In this document: in pieces, positions 52,374 through 59,962 of the stretch | Layout: every line of letters begins with the position of its first letter | How positions within the stretch are numbered: the stretch's first letter is position 1 | Assembly: GCA_035267785.1 (NCBI GenBank) | Contig: DATFLL010000114.1 | Span: 1 to 60,294, forward strand | From: DATFLL01 sp035267785 | GTDB lineage: Bacteria; Pseudomonadota; Gammaproteobacteria; DATFLL01 | DNA: 60,294 nt | Reading direction: 5' to 3' | The notes under the pieces: model-generated | The model's input: only the letters and a program-made list of their open reading frames with translations | Database searches by the model: none | What the model was told of the DNA's origin: nothing | Position numbers and translations under genes: made by a program

Positions 52374-53225
52374 ATGTTTACCCATAACCCCATTGCGGAA
52401 CTTTCCGCGTTCATACCGCCCATTGCGATGCAGTGGTACGTTGTTGCCATGGTCATCCTTGTGGTGCTCGGGACGATACTTGATATGGCCCACAAGAAGA
52501 GCGCCCAGTACTTTTTCGAGAATGCGAAAAAGGCGCAGAAAAGTGCCAAGCGCACCCTGAGCGGCGGTGAAAAGGCATCGCTTGCGATTCAGACCGTCGC
52601 GGGTGAAGTGCTGACCTCCTCGGAGTTCAAAAGTACTCGCCGCCGTATCTCTCATCTGTTCACGATGTACGGCTTGATCGTCTTTATCGTCGCCACGGCG
52701 GTGCTGGTGTTCGCGTATCCGACCCCGGACAAGCCTGCTCCCACCTACTGGCCGGTTCTCTGGCATCTGGGCGCCCTGGCTCTCGCCTTCGGTGGTTATT
52801 GGTTCTGGTTCGCCATCCGCGTCGACGTCGCCTCCGAAGGTGTCAAGTGGTACAACTTCAACGGACGTGGTGACATCTTCATCGTCGGCCTGATCTCCAC
52901 GGCGACGTTCGCCCTGCTCTGGTCGTGGACCACGGGTGCCGCCGGCTGGCTGCACATGCTGTTATTCTGGCTATTCGTCGCGAGCAGCACCGTGCTCTTC
53001 GGTTCTGTCTATTGGTCCAAGTTCGCGCACATGTTCTTCAAGCCCGCTGCGGCTTACCAGAAGAAGTGCGTCAAGGCAGACGGTTCGCGGGAGAATCTGC
53101 CCGCTGATTACGACCTGACGGATCCCGCCGTTCAGAAGCGGTTTCCCGATATCCCGGAATACATGGGCACGAACCCGCCCAACATGGGACTCGGTATCAA
53201 CCGCGAACCCCCTCGTCACTACTAG
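52374..53225 (+). CDS. aprM: AprM, membrane anchor of APS reductase
   Basis: A 283-residue protein with four to five membrane helices (WYVVAMVILVVLGTILDMAH, LFTMYGLIVFIVATAVLVFAY, GALALAFGGYWFWFAI, IVGLISTATFALLWSW, MLLFWLFVASSTVLFGSVYW) and a polar C-terminus (LGINREPPRHY). It is the AprM type found in sulfur-oxidising bacteria that lack QmoABC at this locus. It should pass electrons from AprBA to the quinone pool. It precedes aprB by 71 bases. Confidence 0.9.
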   Translation: MFTHNPIAELSAFIPPIAMQWYVVAMVILVVLGTILDMAHKKSAQYFFENAKKAQKSAKRTLSGGEKASLAIQTVAGEVLTSSEFKSTRRRISHLFTMYGLIVFIVATAVLVFAYPTPDKPAPTYWPVLWHLGALALAFGGYWFWFAIRVDVASEGVKWYNFNGRGDIFIVGLISTATFALLWSWTTGAAGWLHMLLFWLFVASSTVLFGSVYWSKFAHMFFKPAAAYQKKCVKADGSRENLPADYDLTDPAVQKRFPDIPEYMGTNPPNMGLGINREPPRHY

Positions 53226-53296
53226 GCGCTGGACGAATACCCGAATTAACCTGAGAAATATTAACCGGTTACCGGACTCAACTACCGGAGGAAAAC

Positions 53297-53779
53297 ATGC
53301 CAACATTCGTCTATATGACTCGTTGTGACGGTTGCGGTCAGTGCGTCGATATCTGCCCGTCGGATATCATGCATATCGACAAGGTCACCCGTCGTGCCTA
53401 CAACATCGAACCCAACATGTGCTGGGAGTGCTACTCCTGCGTCAAGGCCTGCCCGCATCAGGCAATCGACTGCCGCGGCTATGCAGATTTCGCGCCGCTC
53501 GGCCACTCGGTACGCGTGAAGCGCGACGAAGAGAAGGGTGTCATCGCCTGGCGGATCAAGTTCCGCAACGGCGAAAAGGATTTCGATCTGCTGGCGCCGA
53601 TCACGACCAAGCCCTGGGGTACCTGTATCCCGCAGCTGGCTGAGGTACCTGCTCCGTCGCAGGAACAGCGCAACAGCGAGCTGCTGTACAACGAACCCAA
53701 GTATCTTCGACTCGATGACGGTGATCTGCACACCCTCAAGTCCGCGGGCCTGAAACTGAAAGAAGGGGTGTACTACTGA
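53297..53779 (+). CDS. aprB: APS reductase beta subunit, two [4Fe-4S] clusters
   Basis: A 160-residue iron-sulfur protein. Ferredoxin-like cluster motifs CDGCGQCVDICPSD and CWECYSCVKACPHQAID lie in the first 60 residues. The C-terminal extension (residues 70-160) wraps the alpha subunit in this family. It carries electrons from the FAD of AprA to AprM. It overlaps aprA by one base (TGATG) and its ATG follows GGAGG. Confidence 0.96.
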   Translation: MPTFVYMTRCDGCGQCVDICPSDIMHIDKVTRRAYNIEPNMCWECYSCVKACPHQAIDCRGYADFAPLGHSVRVKRDEEKGVIAWRIKFRNGEKDFDLLAPITTKPWGTCIPQLAEVPAPSQEQRNSELLYNEPKYLRLDDGDLHTLKSAGLKLKEGVYY

Positions 53780-55647
53780 TGGCTTACGAAACAATCGTTG
53801 AAGACAACATCGATATCCTGGTCTGCGGTGCGGGCCTCGGTGGTACCGGTGCTGCCTGGGAAGCCCGTTATTGGGGGCAGAATAAGAAGATCGTCATTGC
53901 CGAGAAGGCGAACATCGACCGTTCCGGCGCCGTGGCGCAGGGCCTGTACGCCATTAACTGCTACATGGGAACGCGTTTCGGCGAAAACAACCCGGAAGAC
54001 CATGTCCGTTACGCGCGTATCGACCTGATGGGTATGGTTCGCGAAGACCTGGCCTTCGATATGGCGCGCCACGTCGACTCCGCCGTGCACCAGTTCGAGG
54101 AATGGGGTCTGCCGCTGATGCGCAATCCCCAGACCGGCGCCTACCAGCGTGAAGGCCGTTGGCAGATCATGATCCACGGTGAGTCCTACAAGCCGATCGT
54201 CGCGGAAGCCGCGAAGAAGTCGGCGGACAAGGTCTACAACCGTATCTGCGTGACTCATCTGCTGATGGACGAGTCGAAGGAGAACCGTGTTGCCGGTGCC
54301 GTCGGTTTCAACGTGCGCACCGGTAACTACCACGTGTTCAAGTCCAAGACCGTTATCGTCGCCGCCGGTGGCGCCTCCAACATCTACAAGCCGCGTTCGG
54401 TTGGCGAGGGTGCGGGCCGCGTCTGGTATGCGCCGTGGTCCTCGGGTTCGGCCTACGGGCTGCTGATTGGCGCCGGCGCCAAGATGACCCAGATGGAGAA
54501 CCGCATCGTACTGGCTCGTTTCAAAGACGGTTACGGCCCGGTCGGCGCCTACTTCCTGCATCTGAAGACCTACACCCAGAATTGCCTGGGCGAAGAGTAT
54601 GAGTCCAAGTGGTGGCCGGACCTTCAGAAAATGGTCGGCAAGGAGTATCTGGATCCGGAGGCCTCTCACCGGACCCATCGCCCCATTCCGACCTGCCTGC
54701 GCAACCACGCGCTCATCAACGAGGTTAATGCCGGTCGTGGGCCGATCCACATGGTGACCATGGAAGCCTTCCAGGACCCGCACCTTGAAGAGATCGGCTG
54801 GCATAACTTCCTGGGCATGACCGTCGGTCAGGCCGTGCTGTGGGCCGCTACCGATGTTGACCCGAAGAACGAGAACCCCGAGCTGACGACCTCCGAGCCG
54901 TACGTGATGGGTTCGCACGCCACGGGTTGCGGCGCCTGGTGCTCCGGTCCCGAGGACGTCTCCCCGGAGGAGTATTTCTGGGGCTACAACCGTATGACTA
55001 CGGTCGAAGGCCTGTTCGGTGCCGGTGACGCGGTCGGCGGTACGCCGCACGCCTTCTCCTCGGGTTCCTTTACCGAGGGTCGTCTGGCCGCCAAGGCCGC
55101 GTGCAAGTACATCGACGACGGCAAGGCCGAAGGTATCGTGGTCTCCCAGAACCAGATCGAGGGTCGCAAGAAGGAGATCTACAAGCCGCTGGAGCATTAT
55201 CGCGTCTATCGCAACGAGATCACCGCGGGCGACGTCAATCCCAACTACATCAACCCGCGTCAGGGCCTGGATCGCCTGCAAAAGTTGATGGACGAGTACG
55301 CCGGCGGTGCGTCGGTCAATTACATGACCAACGAGAAGTTGCTGCACATCGGCCTCAAGAAGCTCAAGATCATGGAAGAAGACCTTGAGAAGATCGCTGC
55401 CAAGGACATCCACGAGCTGCTGCGCGCGTGGGAGCTGAAGCATCGCCTTCTCACCTCCGAGTCCGTCATGCAGCACACGTTGTTCCGCAAGGAGACCCGT
55501 TGGCCCGGTTACTACTACCGCGGCGACTATCTCAAGCTGGACGACGAGAACTGGCACGTGCTGACGGTTTCCCGGCGCGATCCGAAGACGGGTGAGTACA
55601 CCATGGAGAAGGCGCCTTGTTACCACTTGGTTGACGACGCCGAGTAG
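53779..55647 (+). CDS. aprA: APS reductase alpha subunit, FAD flavoprotein
   Basis: A 622-residue flavoprotein. The FAD-binding motif DILVCGAGLGGTGAAWEARYW is at residues 14-34, and the middle contains GSHATGCGAWCSGPEDVSPEEY, diagnostic for AprA. It catalyses the interconversion of sulfite plus AMP and adenosine 5'-phosphosulfate; in a sulfur oxidiser it runs in the oxidative direction. It is the last gene of the aprMBA unit, followed by a strong hairpin. Confidence 0.97.
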   Translation: MAYETIVEDNIDILVCGAGLGGTGAAWEARYWGQNKKIVIAEKANIDRSGAVAQGLYAINCYMGTRFGENNPEDHVRYARIDLMGMVREDLAFDMARHVDSAVHQFEEWGLPLMRNPQTGAYQREGRWQIMIHGESYKPIVAEAAKKSADKVYNRICVTHLLMDESKENRVAGAVGFNVRTGNYHVFKSKTVIVAAGGASNIYKPRSVGEGAGRVWYAPWSSGSAYGLLIGAGAKMTQMENRIVLARFKDGYGPVGAYFLHLKTYTQNCLGEEYESKWWPDLQKMVGKEYLDPEASHRTHRPIPTCLRNHALINEVNAGRGPIHMVTMEAFQDPHLEEIGWHNFLGMTVGQAVLWAATDVDPKNENPELTTSEPYVMGSHATGCGAWCSGPEDVSPEEYFWGYNRMTTVEGLFGAGDAVGGTPHAFSSGSFTEGRLAAKAACKYIDDGKAEGIVVSQNQIEGRKKEIYKPLEHYRVYRNEITAGDVNPNYINPRQGLDRLQKLMDEYAGGASVNYMTNEKLLHIGLKKLKIMEEDLEKIAAKDIHELLRAWELKHRLLTSESVMQHTLFRKETRWPGYYYRGDYLKLDDENWHVLTVSRRDPKTGEYTMEKAPCYHLVDDAE

Positions 55648-55673
55648 TAAAGGCGAAACAGGAGATCTGTCCG

Positions 55674-55702
55674 AGGGGTCCCTGCCGAATGCAGGGACCC
55701 CT
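55674..55702 (+). terminator. Hairpin terminator after aprA
   Basis: A perfect 12-bp stem (AGGGGTCCCTGC paired with GCAGGGACCCCT) with a 5-base loop, 26 bases after the aprA stop. There is no directly following T-run; a T-rich stretch occurs some 35 bases later. The hairpin separates aprMBA from the next gene. Confidence 0.65.
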
Positions 55703-55788
55703 GGCTCTCCGACGGAATTTGAAAAGATCAACTGATGTTGGTCTTTTCGTTTTTTACGATGAATGCAAAATATTGACTGGGTAGACGG

Positions 55789-56190
55789 ATGAGTACGATG
55801 ACTGAAGCGCCTGAAGCACCCAAGGAAGAAAAAGATTTCAAAAATATCCTTGATCATACCGACGAGGAGCTTGCGGAAATCGCGCATCCCATGTGGGAAG
55901 ACTTGATCAAGTATTCCAACAAGGGTCAATACGGAAAATTCATCAAAAAGTTTTCCTACAATCTGCTGTTCGGCCTGAACGAGGTCGAGTTGGGCAAGCA
56001 GTTCGCCAAGAGCGAATTGTCGCGCAACCTGGATCCCAATTACGACTTCTTGGGCTTCATTCGCCGTGGCGAGCACGTCACGTGCCTCTACCGCGTCAGG
56101 CATACCAAGAAAGAGGGCGAGTATCTGGGCCGTATGGTGCTCGGCTATGAAGAGGGTGAAGTCAGGATATTCGGCGCCTCTATTTTCTAG
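55789..56190 (+). CDS. Small protein of unknown function downstream of aprMBA
   Basis: A 133-residue soluble protein with an acidic, Ala/Pro-rich start (residues 1-25). A compact domain follows: DLIKYSNKGQYGKFIKKFS, NYDFLGFIRRGEHVTCLYRVRHT and VRIFGASIF. The pattern (Trp plus FxxxFS helices followed by beta strands) resembles NTF2-like folds, but I cannot name a family. It sits between the apr hairpin and the SlyD-like gene, only 26 bases before it, so those two form a unit. It may help APS reductase function. Confidence 0.72.
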   Translation: MSTMTEAPEAPKEEKDFKNILDHTDEELAEIAHPMWEDLIKYSNKGQYGKFIKKFSYNLLFGLNEVELGKQFAKSELSRNLDPNYDFLGFIRRGEHVTCLYRVRHTKKEGEYLGRMVLGYEEGEVRIFGASIF

Positions 56191-56216
56191 GTCGGCGGCA
56201 TCTGAGCGAGACAATC

Positions 56217-56741
56217 ATGACTGAGATTATCAAAGACGTCATTACCGACGGCAAATACGTCGAGCTCAAATACAAGGTGATCGACGTCAGGACCGACAGC
56301 GTCCTGACCGAAGTCGAATATCCGTTGGGCTATGTGCAGGGCGTCAATGAGGTATTGGCCCCGGCAATAATGCGGGAGCTCGAAGGCAAGGTGGCGGGCG
56401 ATACCATCGAAGTGCCCATCGACTGCAATGAGCTCTACGGTCCCCGGGACGAATCCCTGGTCATCACGGACAGGGTCGAGAACGTGCCGGAGGAATACCG
56501 TGAGGTCGGCACGGCCATCCTGATGGAGAACGACAAGGGTCAGACCAAGACTTTCATCGTCACGCGTATACAGGGCGACTACATTACCATCGACGGCAAT
56601 AATCCCCTTAGCGGCCGGGATGTGGTCTTCAAGCTCGAGATACTGACGGTGCGCGACGCCACGGAGGAAGAGCGGGAGTTTGGTGGCAAGGTCGAGGAAG
56701 GACCGGATATCGCAGGTGCGAAGAAAGTGCCTATTCAATAG
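56217..56741 (+). CDS. SlyD-like FKBP-type peptidyl-prolyl cis-trans isomerase
   Basis: A 174-residue protein with the SlyD pattern: VIDVRTDSVLTEVEYPLGYVQGVNEVLAPAIMREL, then an insert-in-flap domain, and a final DGNNPLSGRDVVFKLEILTVRDAT. It lacks the His/Cys-rich metal-binding tail of E. coli SlyD. Such proteins fold or protect other proteins and sometimes assist metal or iron-sulfur enzymes. Position next to aprMBA suggests help in APS reductase maturation, which is inference. Confidence 0.88.
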   Translation: MTEIIKDVITDGKYVELKYKVIDVRTDSVLTEVEYPLGYVQGVNEVLAPAIMRELEGKVAGDTIEVPIDCNELYGPRDESLVITDRVENVPEEYREVGTAILMENDKGQTKTFIVTRIQGDYITIDGNNPLSGRDVVFKLEILTVRDATEEEREFGGKVEEGPDIAGAKKVPIQ

Positions 56742-56812
56742 GCCCGCGAGCTCGCGGAAGGGGCGTCCCGCTCGGCAGCGGCCGGAAAGACAGAGGGAAG
56801 AATGGTAGAGGA

Positions 56813-56848
56813 AAGCGCCGCGCGCCCGTTGTGGGTCGCGCGGCGCTT
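56813..56848. terminator. Hairpin between convergent slyD-like and 53-codon genes
   Basis: AAGCGCCGCGCG (56813-56824) pairs with CGCGCGGCGCTT (56837-56848), a 12-bp stem with 12-base loop. On the minus strand it follows the small ORF stop and runs into TTTCCTCT, so it likely ends that transcript; it may also stop transcription from the slyD-like side. Confidence 0.65.
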
Positions 56849-56852
56849 GTCG

Positions 56853-57014
56853 TTACGGGCGCTTCGGGGTCTCGTACTTGACCTCTTTCTGGAACGAATC
56901 CCAGATGGTGTCATAGCCGACGTAACCCTTTTCATTGGCTTCTTTCTGACGCGTGGTCAGGAAGCGCGACCGGCCCTCAGGGACTTTCGGCCTGGTCTTG
57001 GGTGCATCACTCAT
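56853..57014 (-). CDS. Small highly charged protein (53 residues), unknown function
   Basis: A short gene with strong coding signs: GGAGG ribosome site (GGAGGTAGAAG before the ATG at 57014), start MSDAPKTRPKVPEGRSRF, a central TTRQKEANEKGYVGYDTIWDSF and C-terminus EVKYETPKRP. It has no membrane segment. It lies tail to tail with the SlyD-like gene, with a hairpin between them. I do not recognise the family. Its pattern of charged and aromatic residues argues for a real small protein. Confidence 0.65.
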   Translation of the reverse strand: MSDAPKTRPKVPEGRSRFLTTRQKEANEKGYVGYDTIWDSFQKEVKYETPKRP

Positions 57015-57351
57015 CTTCTACCTCCAATTCAGCGGTCAAACGGGGGTTTATAATTAGCCGATGTCAGCCTCTCCCAATCAACTGACAATCGAATCAGCAA
57101 CTTGCAGCGTCGAGAGCGTCCGAAGCACCCTCCTGCACCTGTCTTTTACGAATTGCAGGTAATACACAGGGGCGCGGCGTTCCCATGGCGCAACTACGCA
57201 CGATATTACCTCAGCGTGTTTCGTTTGCCAACGTTTCTAGACCCCCGCAGGCCGTCGGTCGGGCCGGCGCGGCATAAGCCGACGGGGGACGAGGGACAGA
57301 GGTACGTCGGGTCGGCGACGCGTCACCCGATGTTCGAGTTCATAAGCAAAA
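57015..57351. other. Intergenic stretch before the island boundary
   Basis: No gene with coding character is present. The AT-rich TAATTATAAAC near 57045-57055 (minus strand) may be the -10 region of the 53-codon gene. The rest is GC-rich without notable structure up to the first hairpin at 57349. Confidence 0.45.
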
Positions 57352-57400
57352 AAGCCACCGCAAGGGTGGCTTGTTTATTGGTATGGTGGAGGCGGCGGGA
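57349..57400 (-). repeat. First tmRNA 3'-end-like fragment with terminator hairpin
   Basis: On the minus strand the sequence reads TCCCGCCGCCTCCACCA (57384-57400), the wording of the 3' acceptor end of gammaproteobacterial ssrA. A hairpin with stem AGCCACC/GGTGGCT (57352-57370) flanked by A- and T-runs comes after it. The 5' body of ssrA is missing. It looks like a scar of integration at the ssrA 3' end. Alternatively it belongs to an intergenic repeat family. Confidence 0.5.
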
Positions 57401-57580
57401 AATATTCGGCCTTGGGCCTCACCCCTCCGGGGCCGCCGTCGCTTCGCTCCGGCGTTCAGGTCACTTCGTTCCCTGTCGAACCCCGCTTCACCCCAGAACT
57501 GCCTTCGGCGGTTCATCGGGACTCCCCGAACTCGTAAACTCGTTCTGGTCGCGCGTGTTCGTAATTCCCGCCCGAAAATG

Positions 57581-57640
57581 CAAAAGGGCCATCCCTTTCG
57601 GAATGGCCCTTTTTCATTTTGGTGGAGGCGGCGGGAATCG
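57581..57640 (-). repeat. Second tmRNA 3'-end-like fragment with terminator hairpin
   Basis: On the minus strand GATTCCCGCCGCCTCCACCA (57620-57639) is followed by a hairpin with stem AAAGGGCCAT/ATGGCCCTTT and T-run (57582-57615). Base pairing to complete a T-arm is not possible, so it is only a 3' fragment. It repeats the layout of the fragment at 57349-57400 with a different hairpin sequence. Confidence 0.5.
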
Positions 57641-57737
57641 GCACTTACAACCTCCTGTCGGAGGTTCATCAAGTGTGCCTACGCTTCGCTACGGCAACCC
57701 GCGTAACGCGGGCTCTCATCCGCACCACTACCACAAA

Positions 57738-57787
57738 TAAAAAAGGGCTGCCTATCGGCAACCCTTGTTTATTTGGTGGGCGGCGAC
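57738..57787 (-). repeat. Third, degenerate tmRNA 3'-end-like fragment with hairpin
   Basis: A hairpin (AAGGGCTGCC paired with GGCAACCCTT, 57743-57766) between A- and T-runs is followed by GGTGGGCGGCG (57775-57785), a shortened form of the same end motif. It is the least well preserved of the three units. Confidence 0.4.
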
Positions 57788-57909
57788 TACCGAAAAGAGC
57801 AGACAACCAATTGATACCAAACGCAAAAGTATTTTATGAATATCACGATTACCCCGAAAGTTACCCCTGAGTGATGCGTGTCATCCTTGTTGCAAGCCGG
57901 GCTTTCCGA

Positions 57910-58293
57910 TCAGGCATGTTGCTGGTGATTGGTCTTGTCACCATTCTGGATCAGGCTTTCTAGTGGGATGTGCAGTCCCTTCCAGAGCTTGCGGATCATC
58001 TCCAGGGTAAGCGGGCGTTTATGATTCAGTATCTCGGAGACGCGCCCGCTGTGTCCGATGTAGGGTTCCAGGTCCTTGCGCTCCAACCCCGCCTGTTCCA
58101 GGCGGAACAGGATTGCCTCAACAGGGTCGGGGGGGGCGATGGGATAATGCTTGGCCTCATAAGCCTCGACCAGCGTGATAAGTACATCCAACTTATCGCC
58201 TTCTGGCGTATCGGGTTCGGCCCCCCACAACGCCTCGACTTCAGCCAAAGCCGCATCATAGTCGTGCTCAGTTTTGATGGGTCGAATTTCCAC
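57910..58293 (-). CDS. higA: HigA-type antitoxin
   Basis: A 127-residue protein. An N-terminal segment (MEIRPIKTEHDYDAALAEVEALWG) neutralises the toxin in this family. A C-terminal HTH of the Xre type (GLERKDLEPYIGHSGRVSEILNHKRPLTLEMIRKLWKGL) follows. It lies 12 bases after higB, the reverse gene order (toxin first) usual for HigBA. It should bind the toxin and repress the operon. Confidence 0.88.
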   Translation of the reverse strand: MEIRPIKTEHDYDAALAEVEALWGAEPDTPEGDKLDVLITLVEAYEAKHYPIAPPDPVEAILFRLEQAGLERKDLEPYIGHSGRVSEILNHKRPLTLEMIRKLWKGLHIPLESLIQNGDKTNHQQHA

Positions 58294-58305
58294 TGTCTCG
58301 TCCTC

Positions 58306-58605
58306 TTAGCCGCCTTTCAGCTTGAGTTTGTCGTACTCGGCATGGGTTCCGACAAACTTCACAAACATGGCCTGTCGTGCATAGTCCACATCAACTACCA
58401 GCCGATATTTGTTACCCCCGATATTGAACACAACCAGCGTGTCGGTAACGATACTGGCGCTGCCAATCTGCGCCTTAATGTCGTGGGGCGTCAGCCACTC
58501 GGCTTTGAGCGCTTCGGCGTGCCATGCCTCCAGCGGCCCTTTGGCATCCATGAATTGGGGCTGCTGATAAAAATCGCGCAGGGTCCGTTTGGCGATGATT
58601 CTCAT
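58306..58605 (-). CDS. higB: HigB-type toxin (mRNA interferase)
   Basis: A 99-residue RelE-fold protein with the HigB wording: MRIIAKRTLRDFYQ start, VFNIGGNKYRLVVDVDY in the middle and FVKFVGTHAEYDKLK at the end. It should cleave mRNA on the ribosome when not bound by HigA. A longer in-frame start (58629) overlaps the operator-like palindrome and is not used. Confidence 0.9.
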   Translation of the reverse strand: MRIIAKRTLRDFYQQPQFMDAKGPLEAWHAEALKAEWLTPHDIKAQIGSASIVTDTLVVFNIGGNKYRLVVDVDYARQAMFVKFVGTHAEYDKLKLKGG

Positions 58606-58622
58606 GGGCAGAGTATAGCGTC

Positions 58623-58637
58623 CTCCCAAAATGGGAG
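58623..58637. promoter_or_regulatory. HigA operator-like palindrome
   Basis: CTCCCA-AAA-TGGGAG, a perfect dyad 17 bases upstream of the higB start. HigA-type repressors bind such dyads at their promoters. The binding is inferred. Confidence 0.5.
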
Positions 58638-58647
58638 CAAGGCCGCA

Positions 58648-59271
58648 TCATATCCAATCATCCAGCGATTCCCCCAGCAGGTTCAGCTTCGCGGCCATCC
58701 CGGCCAATGAAACCTGCACGAAGGCATCGTGCTGCGCGGTCAATCGCTCGAAGGTGTTGCAGTGCATCCCCTTGGGCTTCCAACCGTTGCCGTTGAGGAT
58801 GCCCGGCTCCCATCCCAGCTTGTCGCGGATTCGGTCCGCCCGCCGTGCGGCCCGGTCATCCCAGGTTTCCCGCTGGCTGGGATAGGCCAACTGGTAGCAG
58901 TGACGGCATGCGAAGATGCCGCCGCCGTAGAGGATCGCCACGCGCCGACCACAACCACGGGCGGGGCAGAGGAACCAGGGGCGTTCCCCGCCAAGGTGGC
59001 AGGCGGTCCAGTCCAGATAGACGGGGTAACTTTCGTCCTTCCAGTCTTCGCCGCCGCTGCGGTGGCGGTAGGTAAGGATTACCCGGTGTGGTTCAGTGCG
59101 CACGCGGATGGAGGCGACTACTTCGCCGTGCCGTGACCACTGCCAGCCGAAGGACTGGTACGGGCTGAGTAGTCCATCCCGTTTCCAGCGCCGCACGTCG
59201 ATGGATCGGTAATCGTCGGTAGAGTCTTTCGCACCCCAGTACCAATGTCGTCCGCTACCCATGCCGCCCAT
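58648..59271 (-). CDS. Island-type protein with zinc-ribbon cysteines
   Basis: A 207-residue protein beginning with the GGMGSGRHWYWGAK pattern that is common in phage and integrated element genes. A zinc ribbon-like CPARGCGRRV ... FACRHC lies in the middle, and basic residues follow (RETWDDRAARRADRIRDKLGW). It may bind nucleic acid, but no function is established. The ATG at 59271 follows GGAGG. Confidence 0.7.
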   Translation of the reverse strand: MGGMGSGRHWYWGAKDSTDDYRSIDVRRWKRDGLLSPYQSFGWQWSRHGEVVASIRVRTEPHRVILTYRHRSGGEDWKDESYPVYLDWTACHLGGERPWFLCPARGCGRRVAILYGGGIFACRHCYQLAYPSQRETWDDRAARRADRIRDKLGWEPGILNGNGWKPKGMHCNTFERLTAQHDAFVQVSLAGMAAKLNLLGESLDDWI

Positions 59272-59317
59272 GTTCACCTCCAGATTTTTTAACCAAAATC
59301 ATTTGGGAAATTCACTT

Positions 59318-59962
59318 TTATGTTTCGGCCCTTGCGGGCCTTGGTTGGTCGTTGTGGGTTTGCTGTGGACTTGGTAAAAAGCGTTCACAATATCGCCGGT
59401 CCGTGTCCCACAATCCGGCGATGGCTTCCGGCTCGCCTTTGGCGCAGTGGCCCAGGTGCGGATGGTCGATTCGCTCGAAGTGGATGCAGTCGCCGCAATG
59501 GACGGAACAGGGGCGCGGTATCGGTCTGTCGGCCGCTCGATTCCAGCACCAGGGGCAGCCCACCACTTCGCCGGGAAACCACAACCAGATCGGGCCGCAG
59601 TGCTTGCAGGTAGCCTGTTCGGTGTAATGCTCCGGGCGTTTGCCCTGGTCCATCTCCCGCCGTTGCACCAGTGAACGAGCGAACGTGGTCAGGGTATCGG
59701 CGCTGATCGCACCCTTGCGCCAGTCCTCGATGTCTTCCGCTGCCAGTGCTTGCTTGACTTCAGCCGGAGTGATGTCGAGTCCTTTGCAGGCGTCGGCCAA
59801 TGTTTCCAGCAGCTTGGAGTTTTCCTGTTCTGAACCCCTATGCGCAGAATCCGCACTATCCGCACAAATAACCGGTTCGACGGGTTTCTGCGCATTTTGC
59901 GAATTGTGCGCATAGGGTGTCTCAGTCGAAGCAGTCACCCCGAGGGTTTCTCGCCAACTCAT
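59318..59962 (-). CDS. Cys-rich protein of integrated elements, unknown function
   Basis: A 214-residue protein. The first 60 residues are polar, a helical stretch follows (LETLADACKGLDITPAEVKQALAAEDIEDWRKG). The C-terminal half has paired CxxC motifs (ATCKHCGPIW, GCPWCWNR, HCGDCIHFE) that should bind two zinc ions. Its start overlaps the preceding gene by ATGA. I recognise the type from mobile elements but no function. Confidence 0.68.
   Translation of the reverse strand: MSWRETLGVTASTETPYAHNSQNAQKPVEPVICADSADSAHRGSEQENSKLLETLADACKGLDITPAEVKQALAAEDIEDWRKGAISADTLTTFARSLVQRREMDQGKRPEHYTEQATCKHCGPIWLWFPGEVVGCPWCWNRAADRPIPRPCSVHCGDCIHFERIDHPHLGHCAKGEPEAIAGLWDTDRRYCERFLPSPQQTHNDQPRPARAET

Noticed and set aside
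53773..56214. An 813-codon open frame antisense to aprA and the following gene
   Set aside because: Composition is that of a codon-bias shadow, and it runs through the apr terminator hairpin and two real genes.
57102..57740. 212-codon frame spanning the tmRNA-like repeats, plus two frames starting MVEAAG within them
   Set aside because: They are translations of non-coding repeat and hairpin sequence; MVEAAG-type frames are known artefacts of the tmRNA 3' end.
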